64,000 nt of DNA from CAYWRZ01 sp964460845 (GCA_964460845.1 CAYWRZ010000014.1:1-64000), one strand, 5' to 3'; positions 16,930 to 26,309 are shown, numbered from the stretch's first letter. Notes: generated by a model not told the origin, from the letters alone. Numbers and translations: made by a program.

Positions 16930-17133
16930 ATGAAAAAGAAAACAAAAATTAACCTCGACTCGCTGAAGGTAAGCAGCTTTGTGACTTCGTTAGAAGAAAA
17001 GGAAGCACAACTGTTTAAGGGCGGGGCCTTTACTACTTTGCCCAAATGCGGCTATACGATTTTGCCCTGTCCCGATCCCGAATCTTCACCACGGATTTCG
17101 GCCTGTTGTACAGATGGCCCGCATTGTGCCTGA
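16930..17133 (+). CDS. GG-leader RiPP precursor, pinensin-like lanthipeptide type
   Basis: The 67-residue peptide has a Lys-rich start and the leader NLDSLKVSSFVTSLEEKEAQ, followed by LFKGG, a double-glycine cleavage site at about residues 31-32. This leader closely follows the pattern of Bacteroidota class I (pinensin-family) lanthipeptide precursors. The predicted core of about 35 residues has five cysteines (in PKCGY, LPCP, ACCTD and PHCA) and seven Ser/Thr. No LanB, LanC, protease or transporter gene lies within this window, so it is an orphan precursor here. The call rests on leader pattern and composition only. Confidence 0.72.
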   Translation: MKKKTKINLDSLKVSSFVTSLEEKEAQLFKGGAFTTLPKCGYTILPCPDPESSPRISACCTDGPHCA

Positions 17134-17216
17134 ATGTAGGCACAGGTACTATGCACACTGCCAGGTTCTTACCGGGCAATTTTTTATTTTATACAAAAGT
17201 CGGGGAAAGTGCTTTT

Positions 17217-17678
17217 CTAATATTTATAGCTCAACTCTTCTTTATACCCGTTGATTCGGAGTAGTACTTCGCCTTTTTCGGTACCCGGATAACGCGCTTC
17301 ACGCACATTGAATTGCAGGGTGTCGTACACAATGCTGCGGCAGCGATCGTCTTTGGCATCGTGCACCAGCAGCAGGTTGGCTTTGGGCGGCATAGACTTG
17401 AGGTACATACCGTCGAAATTCAGCGAAAATTCGTGCGTTTCGCAACCCCCGCCATAATGTACAAAAAGGGTCAGTATATCGCCTTTTACTTTGGCGCCGG
17501 TAACGGTGAGCGAGTCGTTTTTTTCGGGTCTGAAATCGGGAGACACACGCAGCGGAAGTACAGTAGAAGCTACCTCTGTATCACTGGTTCTTTTTTTCTT
17601 TTTTACACATTTACAGGAAAAGAACGCGCCTGATACACAAAGGGCGACAAGCGAAAAAAGGACTATACTACGGTTCAT
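17217..17678 (-). CDS. Small lipoprotein of unknown function
   Basis: The protein is 153 residues. The signal peptide ends in a lipobox-like GAFFSC followed by a Lys-rich linker (KCVKKKKR), so an outer-membrane or periplasmic lipoprotein is likely. The remainder is beta-rich, with the conserved-looking segments YGGGCETHEFSLNF and LLLVHDAKDDRCRSIVYDTL. I do not recognise a catalytic family. It is the last gene before uvrB on the same strand, with its start four bases after the uvrB stop, so it may be cotranscribed with uvrB. Confidence 0.75.
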   Translation of the reverse strand: MNRSIVLFSLVALCVSGAFFSCKCVKKKKRTSDTEVASTVLPLRVSPDFRPEKNDSLTVTGAKVKGDILTLFVHYGGGCETHEFSLNFDGMYLKSMPPKANLLLVHDAKDDRCRSIVYDTLQFNVREARYPGTEKGEVLLRINGYKEELSYKY

Positions 17679-17681
17679 ACG

Positions 17682-19700
17682 TTATTTGGTTTTGAGAAGA
17701 TCCATTAATTCATACAGTTCGTCGCGCAGCCTGGCCGCCTCCATAAAGTTTTCGGAACGGGCTTCGGCTTCCATCGATTTTTTTACTTTTTCGATGTAAT
17801 CGAGCAGCTTGTCTTTACTCAGGTATTGCACCACCGGATCGGCTGCCGCACCGACAATTTCTTCCGGAATATACGCTTTTTCCGTATTTCGGTTTGTTCG
17901 GGCACCGCTCTGGCCGAGCGCCGTATGTGTCGATTTTACAATCTGACGTGGAGTAATGCCGTGTTCCCGGTTATAAGCGCTCTGCTTCTCCCGCCTACGG
18001 TTCGTTTCGTCGATGGTACGCTGCATCGAATGGGTCATTTTATCGGCGTACATGATCACTTTTCCGTTCACGTTGCGTGCCGCGCGTCCCACCGTTTGCA
18101 CCAGCGACCGTTCCGAGCGCAGAAACCCTTCTTTGTCGGCATCCATAATGGCTACCAGCGATACTTCGGGAAGGTCGAGCCCTTCGCGCAGCAGGTTCAC
18201 CCCAATCAGCACATCGAACATTCCGATGCGCAGGTTATGCAGTATCTCGACCCGTTCGAGCGTATCGACATCGCTGTGGATATACCGGCAGCGAATGCCC
18301 ATTTTTTCCATGTACTTGGCCAGCTCTTCGGCCATGCGCTTGGTCAGTGTGGTTACCAGCACCCGCTCGTCGCGTTCGGCCACCTGTGCAATTTCTTCCA
18401 GCAGGTCGTCCACCTGATTGGCAGAGGGCCTTACTTCAATCGTTGGGTCGAGCAATCCGGTAGGACGAATTACCTGTTCCACCACCACGCCGTCTGATTG
18501 TCCGAGTTCGTATTCGGCCGGAGTGGCGCTTACATAAAGCACCTGATTGACCAGCGTTTCGAATTCTTCAAATTTCAGCGGACGGTTGTCCATCGCGGCG
18601 GGCAGCCTGAATCCGTATTCGACCAAATTGATTTTGCGAGAGCGGTCGCCGCCGTACATGGCCCTGATTTGCGGAACGGTCACGTGGCTTTCGTCGATTA
18701 CCAGCATGAAATCTTTTGGGAAATAATCGAACAGGCAATAAGGACGTGAGCCTGGCTCCCGTTGATCGAAATAGCGCGAGTAGTTTTCTATGCCGCTGCA
18801 ATAGCCCAGTTCGCGCATCATTTCAAGGTCGTAGTTTACCCGTTCTTCGAGCCTTTTGGCTTCGAGCGGCTTGCCTATTTCCCGAAAATATTCGACCTGT
18901 TTTACCATGTCCTGCTGTATATCCCAAATGGCATTTTTGAGGGTATCCTTGCTGGTCATGAAAATGTTGGCCGGGAAAATGTTGAACTGTGTAAACGTCT
19001 CGACAGAAGTATAATGCAGCGGATCTATCGTTTCTATTTTTTCAATTTCATCGCCCCAAAACACCACCCGTAAGGCCGAATCGGCGTAGGCTAACCAAAT
19101 ATCGATCGTATCGCCTTTTACCCGAAAGCTACCGCGTGTAAGCTCGGTTTCGGTGCGCGAATACAAGGCATCTACCAATTTGTGAAGAAACTGATTACGG
19201 CTGATAACCTGTCCTTTTTGAATGGTCACTTTCCCTTTCCCGAACTCGACCGGGTTACCCATACCGTAGATACAGGACACCGAAGAAATTACGATCACAT
19301 CTTTTCGACCCGAAAGCAGCGCCGAAGTAGTGGCCAAACGGAGCTTTTCGATCTCGTCGTTGATGGCCAAATCTTTTTCGATATAGGTATCCGTTACCGG
19401 CAGATAAGCCTCCGGTTGATAATAATCGTAGTACGATACAAAATATTCTACCGCATTGTCCGGAAAAAATTGCTTAAACTCGCTGTAAAGTTGGGCAGCT
19501 AACGTTTTGTTATGCGAAAGAATCAGTGTAGGACGCTGTACTTGCTGGATGACATTGGCGACAGTAAATGTTTTTCCCGATCCTGTCACACCAAGCAGAG
19601 TCTGTGCTTTGTCGCCACGAAGGAGTCCTTCAGTAAGCTGCTTTATCGCTTCGGGCTGGTCGCCGGTGGGACGAAAATCGGAGGTAATGCTGAATTCCAT
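17682..19700 (-). CDS. uvrB: Excinuclease ABC subunit B
   Basis: UvrB is the damage-verifying helicase-like subunit of nucleotide excision repair. The 672 residues include Walker A in LLGVTGSGKTFTVAN, the beta-hairpin segment YYDYYQPEAYLPVTDTYIEK, the DEAD-like DESHVTVPQ, helicase motifs VLIGVNLLREGLDLPEVSLV and VQTVGRAARN, and the C-terminal UVR domain (SENFMEAARLRDELYELM) that contacts UvrC. The length is normal and the ATG start is unambiguous. Confidence 0.97.
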   Translation of the reverse strand: MEFSITSDFRPTGDQPEAIKQLTEGLLRGDKAQTLLGVTGSGKTFTVANVIQQVQRPTLILSHNKTLAAQLYSEFKQFFPDNAVEYFVSYYDYYQPEAYLPVTDTYIEKDLAINDEIEKLRLATTSALLSGRKDVIVISSVSCIYGMGNPVEFGKGKVTIQKGQVISRNQFLHKLVDALYSRTETELTRGSFRVKGDTIDIWLAYADSALRVVFWGDEIEKIETIDPLHYTSVETFTQFNIFPANIFMTSKDTLKNAIWDIQQDMVKQVEYFREIGKPLEAKRLEERVNYDLEMMRELGYCSGIENYSRYFDQREPGSRPYCLFDYFPKDFMLVIDESHVTVPQIRAMYGGDRSRKINLVEYGFRLPAAMDNRPLKFEEFETLVNQVLYVSATPAEYELGQSDGVVVEQVIRPTGLLDPTIEVRPSANQVDDLLEEIAQVAERDERVLVTTLTKRMAEELAKYMEKMGIRCRYIHSDVDTLERVEILHNLRIGMFDVLIGVNLLREGLDLPEVSLVAIMDADKEGFLRSERSLVQTVGRAARNVNGKVIMYADKMTHSMQRTIDETNRRREKQSAYNREHGITPRQIVKSTHTALGQSGARTNRNTEKAYIPEEIVGAAADPVVQYLSKDKLLDYIEKVKKSMEAEARSENFMEAARLRDELYELMDLLKTK

Positions 19701-19882
19701 GCGTAAGCGTAAAGTTAGTTATTCCCTTGAAATTCATTGATTTTTTTCTACGGGTTTTTGCGTATAATTCCGTACCTTTCAAATTACGCGTTTTAGGCTA
19801 AAGCTATCCGCCGGGCTTAGGGTAATTTTGAGTAGGAGAATACCACCCGGGAATAAACCTGATTTAATACTCCAATTAACGG

Positions 19883-22800
19883 ATGCATATAAGGGTATCT
19901 ACTTGGGAAAAAGACACATGGGATTCGTTTTTTGGTTCGGCCGGGTTGTATTGCCTCTTGTTTGATCGCAATCTTAACCTGCTGGAAGCAAGCGAAAATT
20001 TCTGCCGTCTTTTTTCCTCCGATCGCCCTTCTTTCTCCGACCCTGCACTTCATTTATGCCTGTCGGCTCTTACCCGCTCTGCCCGCTGTATTCGGGTGCT
20101 TCACCACGGCACACCAGAAGAATGGACCGATGTGCTCGACTTGCCCGAAACAGGGAAAGCGCATTATCATATTCGTGCAGTAAGGCGGAAAAATAATCTC
20201 TTGCTCGGTTTTTCACGCTTGCCGATCCTCTTAAATACGCCCGTTTCCGGTAACCTGCGCGATAAGCATACGTCCGAAAAACTTTGGGAAGATCTGCGCT
20301 TGGTAATCAACCGGGATCAGGAAATACTGGAGGCAGATCGCCATTTTCGTTCGCGCATCGATTCTGCGCCCGAAGGAAAACTTTTCGAATACGTGTATCC
20401 TGAAGATATTCCGTCGCTGCATCTTCACCTCTTGCGTCCTTCCTGCGATTCGACCGGCGATTGCACCTGTACCGCTGCCGAGCTGCGACTCATAAGCCGT
20501 AGCGGACACGTGGCCTGGTACGAAATGAAAAGCGATTGCCGCCAACGAAAACGCAATCCCGAAAAAATAGTACTGTATTTCAGAAATATTGCCGAACGCC
20601 GCGAACTCTACGCCCGCCTCGAAGAAAGCGAACGGCGGTACCGCACTATTTTTGAGAGCTTTCAGGATATTTATTACGTAACCGAGCAAAACCGAAACGA
20701 GTTTTACATCACCGATATTTCACCTTCGGTAGAACGGATAAGCGGTTATACGCCCGCTTCGGTGACCGGCTGCAAAGCCCGCGATTTTTTCTACGAATCG
20801 CCCGAAGCCAAACGGCTGCTCGATATTATTTTTAGCGAAGGCTCTGTGCAGGATTATCCCATCCTGCTCCGTCACCGCGAAGGATACCCGCTTTGGGCCA
20901 GCATCAGCTCACAATTGGCGTACGAAAACGACAAGCTCGTGATACGCGGTGTGCTCAAAGATATTACCCTGCAAAAAGTAGCCGAAGACAGGCTGCGGCA
21001 ACGCGAAGAATTTTACCGATCGCTGATCGAAAACTCGCTCGAAATTACCGGGATTATCGATCCCAAAGGCAGCATCAAATTTCTTAGTCCGGCAGTAAAA
21101 ACGGTAATGGGCTACGAACCGGGCAATCTCCTGGGCAAAAATGTGTTCGATTACATTCATCCCGAAGACCTCGAAGTAGCCCGCGATTCTTTTTTCAGGC
21201 GTGTAAAAAACGGCGGAATCGGCCGAAGGCTCGAATGGCGGTTCAGGCACAACGACGGTCATTACGCGTATCTCGGGGTGATGATCAACAACTTGCTCGA
21301 CAATGAGATCGTGCAGGGAATGATTCTCAATGCGGTCGATGTGACCGAAAAATACGTAGCCGAGCTCGGACTTATTCGTTCCAACAACCGCTTTAAGCTG
21401 CTCAATGACATCAACACGCTTATCCTTTCTTCCGATAGCGTCAAGGAAATAGCCGATCGTTCGCTGGGACTTATCGTAGAAGATTTGCTCAATTGCGAAC
21501 ATGGAAGTCTCTCTATTTTCCGTCAGGATCAGGTCGAAATGGTCTCTTCTTACGTGCCTCGCGGACGTTCTTCGCTTAAAAAAGGCATGAAGCTGCCCAT
21601 GACCAGCTTTGGCAGCATTCCCACCTTGATTACAGGGCGATCCTACCTGGTCGAAGATATCGAAGCCCTGCCGCTTCGTTCACAAACCGACGAAGAATTA
21701 TGGCGCGACGGTATTCGCGCTTACGTCATGTTTCCGCTAATCGCCAAAGGACGTCTTATCGGTTCTCTGAATTTCGGAAGCTGTACTCCCGGCTTTTTTA
21801 AAGGAGAAACGGTCGAGTTTCTCGGTTCGGTGGCCGGTCAGGTGGCGCTTGGGGTGCAGGATGCCTTTCTGAAAGAAGAGCTTGTGAGCAGCGAGATACA
21901 GAAGTCGGCCATCATAGCCGGTATTCCTGATCAGATATTTCGTATCGACAAGAAAGGTAATTTCATCGATTACCATTCCATACAGGAAGAAGATTTTTAC
22001 GTGCCGCCCCCGGGATTTATCGGGAAAAATATCCGCGATATGCTGCCGCATAACATAGGGCGTAAATTTCTTGAATACAGCGGTATAGCGCTGGTGAGCA
22101 GCGAGCTTCAACTTTTTGAGTACGAAATAGAAAAGACCGACGGGTCACGCTTTTACGAAGCCCGCTTTTCGCCGACCGCCAATAACGAGGTGATAGTATG
22201 CGTACGCGACATCACTTCCAAAATCAACATCATCCGCGAGCTGAAGCTGCGCAACGAAGCGATAGAAACTTCGCCCGACGGGGTATTTATCGTCAATGCG
22301 CAGTCTTGCCGCTTTACCTTTGTCAACAAAGCTTTTTCGACCGTGACCGGTTTTTCGGAGGCTGAGATGCAGGATAAAACCTTTTCTTTTTTGCCGCGCA
22401 CCCGAAAAAAAGACAATTGGATATTTCATCTTTTTAGGCAAAATACCGACGCCGAACAGATCTACAAACGGCTTAACTACGAGGGTATTTACAAAGGAGA
22501 AATGCTCAGTTATCGCAAAGACGGCACCTCTTTTTGGAATTTCTTCACCATTCATGCGCTTCGCGAACGCGACCGGATTACGCATTTTGTGGGCATGATT
22601 CGCGATATTACCGAAATGAAAAACTTTGAGCGTAAGGTGCTGCATGCGGTGGTCGATGCGCAGGAAGCTGAACGTAAACGTATTGCGTCCGATTTGCACG
22701 ACGGATTGGGGCAAACGCTTACGGCGGCGCACATGTATTTCATCGCTTTGGCCGATTTTCAGGTCTCCGATCCGCGCTGGGAAGAGCTTTCCCATACCAC

Positions 22801-23275
22801 CGAAGAGCTCATTTCGAAAGCCATTTCGGAAACCCGGCTCATCAGTCACAATTTGATGCCTTCGACACTTAACCGTTTCGGATTGGGGCAAACGATAAAA
22901 GAACTGGTAGAGCGTCACAACGCCATTGGTGTATCTTTACGGATTTTTTACCAAAATACCATCGGCGCACAACGCTACGATTCGCGTGTCGAAACGGCGC
23001 TGTTCAGGATTAGTCAGGAAATTGTAAACAATACGCTCAAACATTCAGGTGCCGATGAGCTGCGGATAGAACTTTCGGAAGATGCTGATTTTCTGCGTTT
23101 TTTGGCGGCCGATAACGGTCGTGGGTTCGATACGCGAAGGCAGAAAACCGGACTCGGGCTGAGTAACCTCCGCACCCGCGTAAAATCGCTGAACGGACAA
23201 ATAGAAATTTATTCGGAAGAACGAAAAGGCACATCCGTGCACATTAAAATACCTAAAATAAATCCCATAATCTGA
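19883..23275 (+). CDS. Multi-PAS/GAF sensor histidine kinase (HisKA_3 type)
   Basis: This is a soluble sensor kinase of 1130 residues without transmembrane helices. After a diverged N-terminal sensor region come PAS domains beginning near ERRYRTIFESFQDIYYV and EFYRSLIENSLEITGIIDP. A GAF domain follows (FKLLNDINTLILSSDSVKEI). Then come two further PAS domains (IIAGIPDQIFRIDKKGNFID and AIETSPDGVFIVNAQSCRF), a dimerisation helix with phospho-acceptor H939 in RIASDLHDGLGQTLTAA, and an HATPase_c domain (LKHSGADELRIEL, ADNGRGFD, TGLGLSNLRTRV). The stop is five bases before the response regulator gene, so they form a two-component pair. Confidence 0.92.
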   Translation: MHIRVSTWEKDTWDSFFGSAGLYCLLFDRNLNLLEASENFCRLFSSDRPSFSDPALHLCLSALTRSARCIRVLHHGTPEEWTDVLDLPETGKAHYHIRAVRRKNNLLLGFSRLPILLNTPVSGNLRDKHTSEKLWEDLRLVINRDQEILEADRHFRSRIDSAPEGKLFEYVYPEDIPSLHLHLLRPSCDSTGDCTCTAAELRLISRSGHVAWYEMKSDCRQRKRNPEKIVLYFRNIAERRELYARLEESERRYRTIFESFQDIYYVTEQNRNEFYITDISPSVERISGYTPASVTGCKARDFFYESPEAKRLLDIIFSEGSVQDYPILLRHREGYPLWASISSQLAYENDKLVIRGVLKDITLQKVAEDRLRQREEFYRSLIENSLEITGIIDPKGSIKFLSPAVKTVMGYEPGNLLGKNVFDYIHPEDLEVARDSFFRRVKNGGIGRRLEWRFRHNDGHYAYLGVMINNLLDNEIVQGMILNAVDVTEKYVAELGLIRSNNRFKLLNDINTLILSSDSVKEIADRSLGLIVEDLLNCEHGSLSIFRQDQVEMVSSYVPRGRSSLKKGMKLPMTSFGSIPTLITGRSYLVEDIEALPLRSQTDEELWRDGIRAYVMFPLIAKGRLIGSLNFGSCTPGFFKGETVEFLGSVAGQVALGVQDAFLKEELVSSEIQKSAIIAGIPDQIFRIDKKGNFIDYHSIQEEDFYVPPPGFIGKNIRDMLPHNIGRKFLEYSGIALVSSELQLFEYEIEKTDGSRFYEARFSPTANNEVIVCVRDITSKINIIRELKLRNEAIETSPDGVFIVNAQSCRFTFVNKAFSTVTGFSEAEMQDKTFSFLPRTRKKDNWIFHLFRQNTDAEQIYKRLNYEGIYKGEMLSYRKDGTSFWNFFTIHALRERDRITHFVGMIRDITEMKNFERKVLHAVVDAQEAERKRIASDLHDGLGQTLTAAHMYFIALADFQVSDPRWEELSHTTEELISKAISETRLISHNLMPSTLNRFGLGQTIKELVERHNAIGVSLRIFYQNTIGAQRYDSRVETALFRISQEIVNNTLKHSGADELRIELSEDADFLRFLAADNGRGFDTRRQKTGLGLSNLRTRVKSLNGQIEIYSEERKGTSVHIKIPKINPII

Positions 23276-23280
23276 CCCTT

Positions 23281-23937
23281 ATGAAAAAAATCCTATTAGT
23301 TGATGACCATAAAATTATCCGCGACGGGATTAAAGCCTTGTTATATGGAAACAAAGAAATTACGATTGTCGGAGAATGCGAAGACGGGGATGAGGTAGTT
23401 GATTTCCTGGAACAGGCACCTGCCGATGTGATCCTGATGGACATCAACATGAAAAGAATGAGTGGAATAGAGGCTACCCGGCAGATTTTGGCTCGTTTTC
23501 CCGGTGTAAAAGTGGTGGCGCTGACCATGCACAACGAAGAAGGATATATTTCCAAGATTCTGAAAGCCGGTGCGGTAGGCTATATCCTGAAAAATACGGG
23601 TAAAGCCGAATTGATTACCGCTATCCAGTCGGTCTGCGAGGGGAAAAACTATTTTGGTCCGGAAGTGGCCGAAATAATGATGTCGAAATACGTACGCAAC
23701 AACAGCAAGCCGAAAACCAGCAATGCTTTTTTGGTGACGATAGACGATTTGACCCGCCGGGAAATAGAAATTCTGGGACTGATTGCCGAAGAGCTGACCA
23801 ATGTCGAGATCGGGGAGAAGCTGTTTATCAGTCCGCGTACGGTCGATACGCACCGGCGCAACCTCTTGCAGAAGATAGGCGTGAAGAATACCGCCGGACT
23901 GGTCAAGTTTGCCTTGCACAACGGCCTGATCGATTAA
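23281..23937 (+). CDS. NarL/LuxR-type response regulator
   Basis: The 218-residue regulator has a receiver domain (ILLVDDHKIIRDGIKALL, phospho-acceptor D54 in ILMDINMKRMSG, Lys in AVGYILKNTGKAE). It also has a C-terminal helix-turn-helix of the LuxR family (LTRREIEILGLIAEELTNVE, FISPRTVDTHRRNLLQKIG). It follows the multi-PAS kinase directly and is its obvious partner. It is also the last regulator before the 24-43 kb biosynthetic block, so control of that block is possible but not shown. Confidence 0.93.
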   Translation: MKKILLVDDHKIIRDGIKALLYGNKEITIVGECEDGDEVVDFLEQAPADVILMDINMKRMSGIEATRQILARFPGVKVVALTMHNEEGYISKILKAGAVGYILKNTGKAELITAIQSVCEGKNYFGPEVAEIMMSKYVRNNSKPKTSNAFLVTIDDLTRREIEILGLIAEELTNVEIGEKLFISPRTVDTHRRNLLQKIGVKNTAGLVKFALHNGLID

Positions 23938-24007
23938 GCCCTTATGCGGTATTTTTCGGGAAGGAAGCATCTTATCCGCTATTTTAGCGTCATCCGATAA
24001 GATTTTA

Positions 24008-24035
24008 TTACTTTTAGTCTCCACCGAGAACTGCT
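24008..24035 (+). promoter_or_regulatory. Leader element shared with 26120-26148 (copy 1)
   Basis: TTACTTTTAGTC (24008-24019), 8 bases, then GAACTGCT (24028-24035) end seven bases before the ATG of the first KAS III gene. The same two blocks recur in the gap before the acyl carrier protein gene, spaced by 9 bases. TACTTTTAG resembles the Bacteroidota TAnnTTTG promoter box, so this may be the promoter and transcript start of the cluster. Confidence 0.45.
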
Positions 24036-24042
24036 GCCTGCG

Positions 24043-25062
24043 ATGAATGTTCGACCTGCTGCGCATTTGAATTACGTAAGTTACCTCCTTGCCCCCGAAA
24101 AGGTTACCAATGCCGATTTGGTAAGGCTTTATCCGACTTATACCGAAGCGCAGATTTTTAAGAATACGGGTATTCATACCCGTTATCGGGTGCATCCCGG
24201 CAGCTTGAGTTCCGATTTTGCCACTGCCTGCGGAGAAGATTTTTTCCGGAAATTTCCGGTTCGCAAAGAAGATATCGACTTTCTCATTTTTTGTACCGAA
24301 GGGCCCGATTACATTGCGCCGGCCGCTTCCTGTCTTATACAGCATAAGCTCGGTTTAAGAAAAAACATAGGTACGTTTGATCTCACTTTCGGCTGTTCGG
24401 GCTATACTTATGGGCTTTCGATGGCCAAATCGCTGGTCGAGAGCGGTATGGCTAAAAACGTGCTGTTTATTACGGCCGATATTCCGAGTACGGTCGTTTC
24501 CCCGCTCGATCCCCACCTCAATTTTTTGTTTAGCGATGGGGCTTCCGCTTCACTGATCAGTGCCAAGCCCGAAGGGGCCGCTATCGGCCATTTCGAATTC
24601 GGTACCGACGGCTCGGGCGAATACAGCCTGCGTGTAAGGCACAGCGCATATCGTGAACCGAGAGGCTCCGACTGGCATACGGATCCCGCTCACGAAGGGT
24701 TGCCTGTGGGCCGCATGGAAATGAACGGAGAGGAGATTTTCCGCTTTTCGCTGCGTGAAGTGCCGCCTTTGGTCGAATCGGTACTGCATAAAAACGGACT
24801 TAGCACAGACGATACGCAACTTTTTATTTTTCACCAGGCCAGTCAGATTATTCTGAAATCGCTGGGGCGTAAGCTCAGGCTGCCTGCCGAAAAGCTGTAT
24901 TCTAACCTGGCCGAGGTGGGCAATACCGTTTCGGCATCAATACCGATCGCATACGCGTCGGCTTTGTCGGCCGGCGCTCTGGCACCCGGTTCCAAACTCT
25001 TGTTAGCCGGGTTCGGCATAGGCTATTCATGGTCGGGAACGGTAATTGAATACCTAAAGTAA
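24043..25062 (+). CDS. 3-oxoacyl-ACP synthase III family protein (KAS III-1)
   Basis: This 339-residue thiolase-fold enzyme of the FabH-like family condenses an acyl starter with malonyl-ACP or transfers acyl groups. The catalytic triad is complete: C118 in FGCSGYTYGL, H264 in IFHQAS and N294 in EVGNTVSASIP. It resembles the KAS III-like enzymes of O-antigen and secondary-metabolite clusters more than housekeeping FabH. A second KAS III (26546-27604) lies nearby. It is the first gene of the accessory block, and the glycosyltransferase starts seven bases after its stop. Confidence 0.88.
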   Translation: MNVRPAAHLNYVSYLLAPEKVTNADLVRLYPTYTEAQIFKNTGIHTRYRVHPGSLSSDFATACGEDFFRKFPVRKEDIDFLIFCTEGPDYIAPAASCLIQHKLGLRKNIGTFDLTFGCSGYTYGLSMAKSLVESGMAKNVLFITADIPSTVVSPLDPHLNFLFSDGASASLISAKPEGAAIGHFEFGTDGSGEYSLRVRHSAYREPRGSDWHTDPAHEGLPVGRMEMNGEEIFRFSLREVPPLVESVLHKNGLSTDDTQLFIFHQASQIILKSLGRKLRLPAEKLYSNLAEVGNTVSASIPIAYASALSAGALAPGSKLLLAGFGIGYSWSGTVIEYLK

Positions 25063-25068
25063 TACCGT

Positions 25069-25998
25069 ATGGCGAATCCTGTAAACTATTCAGTGGTAAT
25101 TCCGGTATTCAATGCCGCTTCGACGCTTCCCGAATTGGTACGGCGTATCGGAGAAACTTTTGCCGCCATCTCCCAATCTTTTGAAATTATTTTGGTCGAT
25201 GATTTCAGCAGCGACAATTCCTGGGAGGTGATTCGGGCGCTTAAAGCTTCTTCGGGCATTTCGCTCAAAGGCATTCGTTTGGCGCGTAATTTCGGTCAGC
25301 ACAACGCTACCTTGTGCGGAATTACGCACGCTTCGGGTCAATGGGTAATTACGATAGATGATGATTTGGAATTTTCACCCGAAGATATTCCGCAGCTTAT
25401 CCGCAAACAGTCCGAAACGGGGCATGATCTGGTATATGGTGTAGTCACTTCGCGTCGAAAAAGGGCTTTGCGCAGGTGGCTTACTTATGGCATCAAAAGG
25501 TTGGCGCAACTGCTTAACGGCAAAGAAACGGCTACCGGTTCGAGCTTTAGGCTGATGCGGGCTTCGCTGGCAAAAGCGCTGTTGCAGCATGCACGGTATT
25601 TTTCGGTGATCGACGAGTTTGTGCTTTGGCACACCGCACAAATAAGCCGGGTAGAGGTAAGCTACGCTCCTTCGGCCCGGAGTCGGTCAAGGTATTCGTT
25701 ATGGAGGCTGTGTATGCTAGCCTTCGATATTATTTTCTTCTCGTCGGTTATTCCGCTGCGACTGGTTACTTTGCTCGGTGGCCTTCTGATAGGCGTGAAT
25801 TTCATTATCGGTTCTTATGTGATCTTTAAAAAGCTGGTGTATTCCATTCCTGTAGAAGGTTATACTTCGCTGCTGGTCAGTATCCTGTTTTCTACCGGCA
25901 TTATTATTTTCAGCTTGGGAGTAATTGCCGAGTACATCAGCAAATTGATCAAAACGGAATACAATCAACCGGCTTTCAGGGAGCATGAAATTATCTGA
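25069..25998 (+). CDS. Family 2 glycosyltransferase, polyprenyl-phosphate type
   Basis: This 309-residue GT-A enzyme has VVIPVFNAASTLPELVRRI at the N-terminus, the nucleotide-binding acid motif ILVDDFSSDNSW and the metal motif ITIDDDLEFSPEDIPQ. Two C-terminal transmembrane helices (about residues 222-248 and 263-290) follow. This layout matches the DPM1/ArnC group, which transfers a sugar to a polyprenyl phosphate at the cytoplasmic membrane. The sugar cannot be told from sequence. It is tightly linked to KAS III-1, suggesting that a sugar-lipid intermediate belongs to the same pathway. Confidence 0.87.
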   Translation: MANPVNYSVVIPVFNAASTLPELVRRIGETFAAISQSFEIILVDDFSSDNSWEVIRALKASSGISLKGIRLARNFGQHNATLCGITHASGQWVITIDDDLEFSPEDIPQLIRKQSETGHDLVYGVVTSRRKRALRRWLTYGIKRLAQLLNGKETATGSSFRLMRASLAKALLQHARYFSVIDEFVLWHTAQISRVEVSYAPSARSRSRYSLWRLCMLAFDIIFFSSVIPLRLVTLLGGLLIGVNFIIGSYVIFKKLVYSIPVEGYTSLLVSILFSTGIIIFSLGVIAEYISKLIKTEYNQPAFREHEII

Positions 25999-26309
25999 AA
26001 AATCAGCTTGAACGCCCGATAAACAACGGGAGAGAAACGAGCTGCCCGACAAGGAACAGCGATTAGCTACTGCCGAGGCATCTTTTTCGGCGTTTTCGCG
26101 TCTCTCAAAAGAGAATTTGTTACTTTTAGTCCTGCCTTGTGAACTGCTCTGCGAAGAATTCCGAACCTTTCGGATCCGTGCTTTTTTGTACGTATCGACC
26201 GGTTTTTGCCTGTATTTTTCTTCTGCCTGTTCCCGTTTTAATTTATACGGGTACAACTGATAGAGCCGGTAAGCGGGCAGCTTGTCGTTTTTTATTTTAA
26301 GTAAACCGA
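25999..26309. other. 311 bp gap without a gene, probably a long leader
   Basis: No credible reading frame was found on either strand; the longest minus-strand frame runs into the glycosyltransferase and is low-complexity shadow sequence. The gap contains the second copy of the TTACTTTTAGTC...GAACTGCT element at 26120-26148. If that is a promoter, about 160 nt of 5' leader would precede the acyl carrier protein gene. Confidence 0.5.
26120..26148 (+). promoter_or_regulatory. Leader element shared with 24008-24035 (copy 2)
   Basis: TTACTTTTAGTC (26120-26131), 9 bases, then GAACTGCT (26141-26148) match the element directly before KAS III-1. Here the element lies about 160 bp before the acyl carrier protein gene. 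The repetition suggests that both transcription units of the cluster share a promoter type or regulator. Confidence 0.45.

Noticed and set aside
23341..24345. 334-residue minus-strand frame opposite the response regulator and KAS III-1
   Set aside because: Covers two clear plus-strand genes with intact family motifs; judged a shadow.
25717..26256. 179-residue minus-strand frame over the glycosyltransferase end and the following gap
   Set aside because: Starts in the gap and runs antisense through a conserved gene; sequence is rich in Lys, Gln and Arg without domain features.
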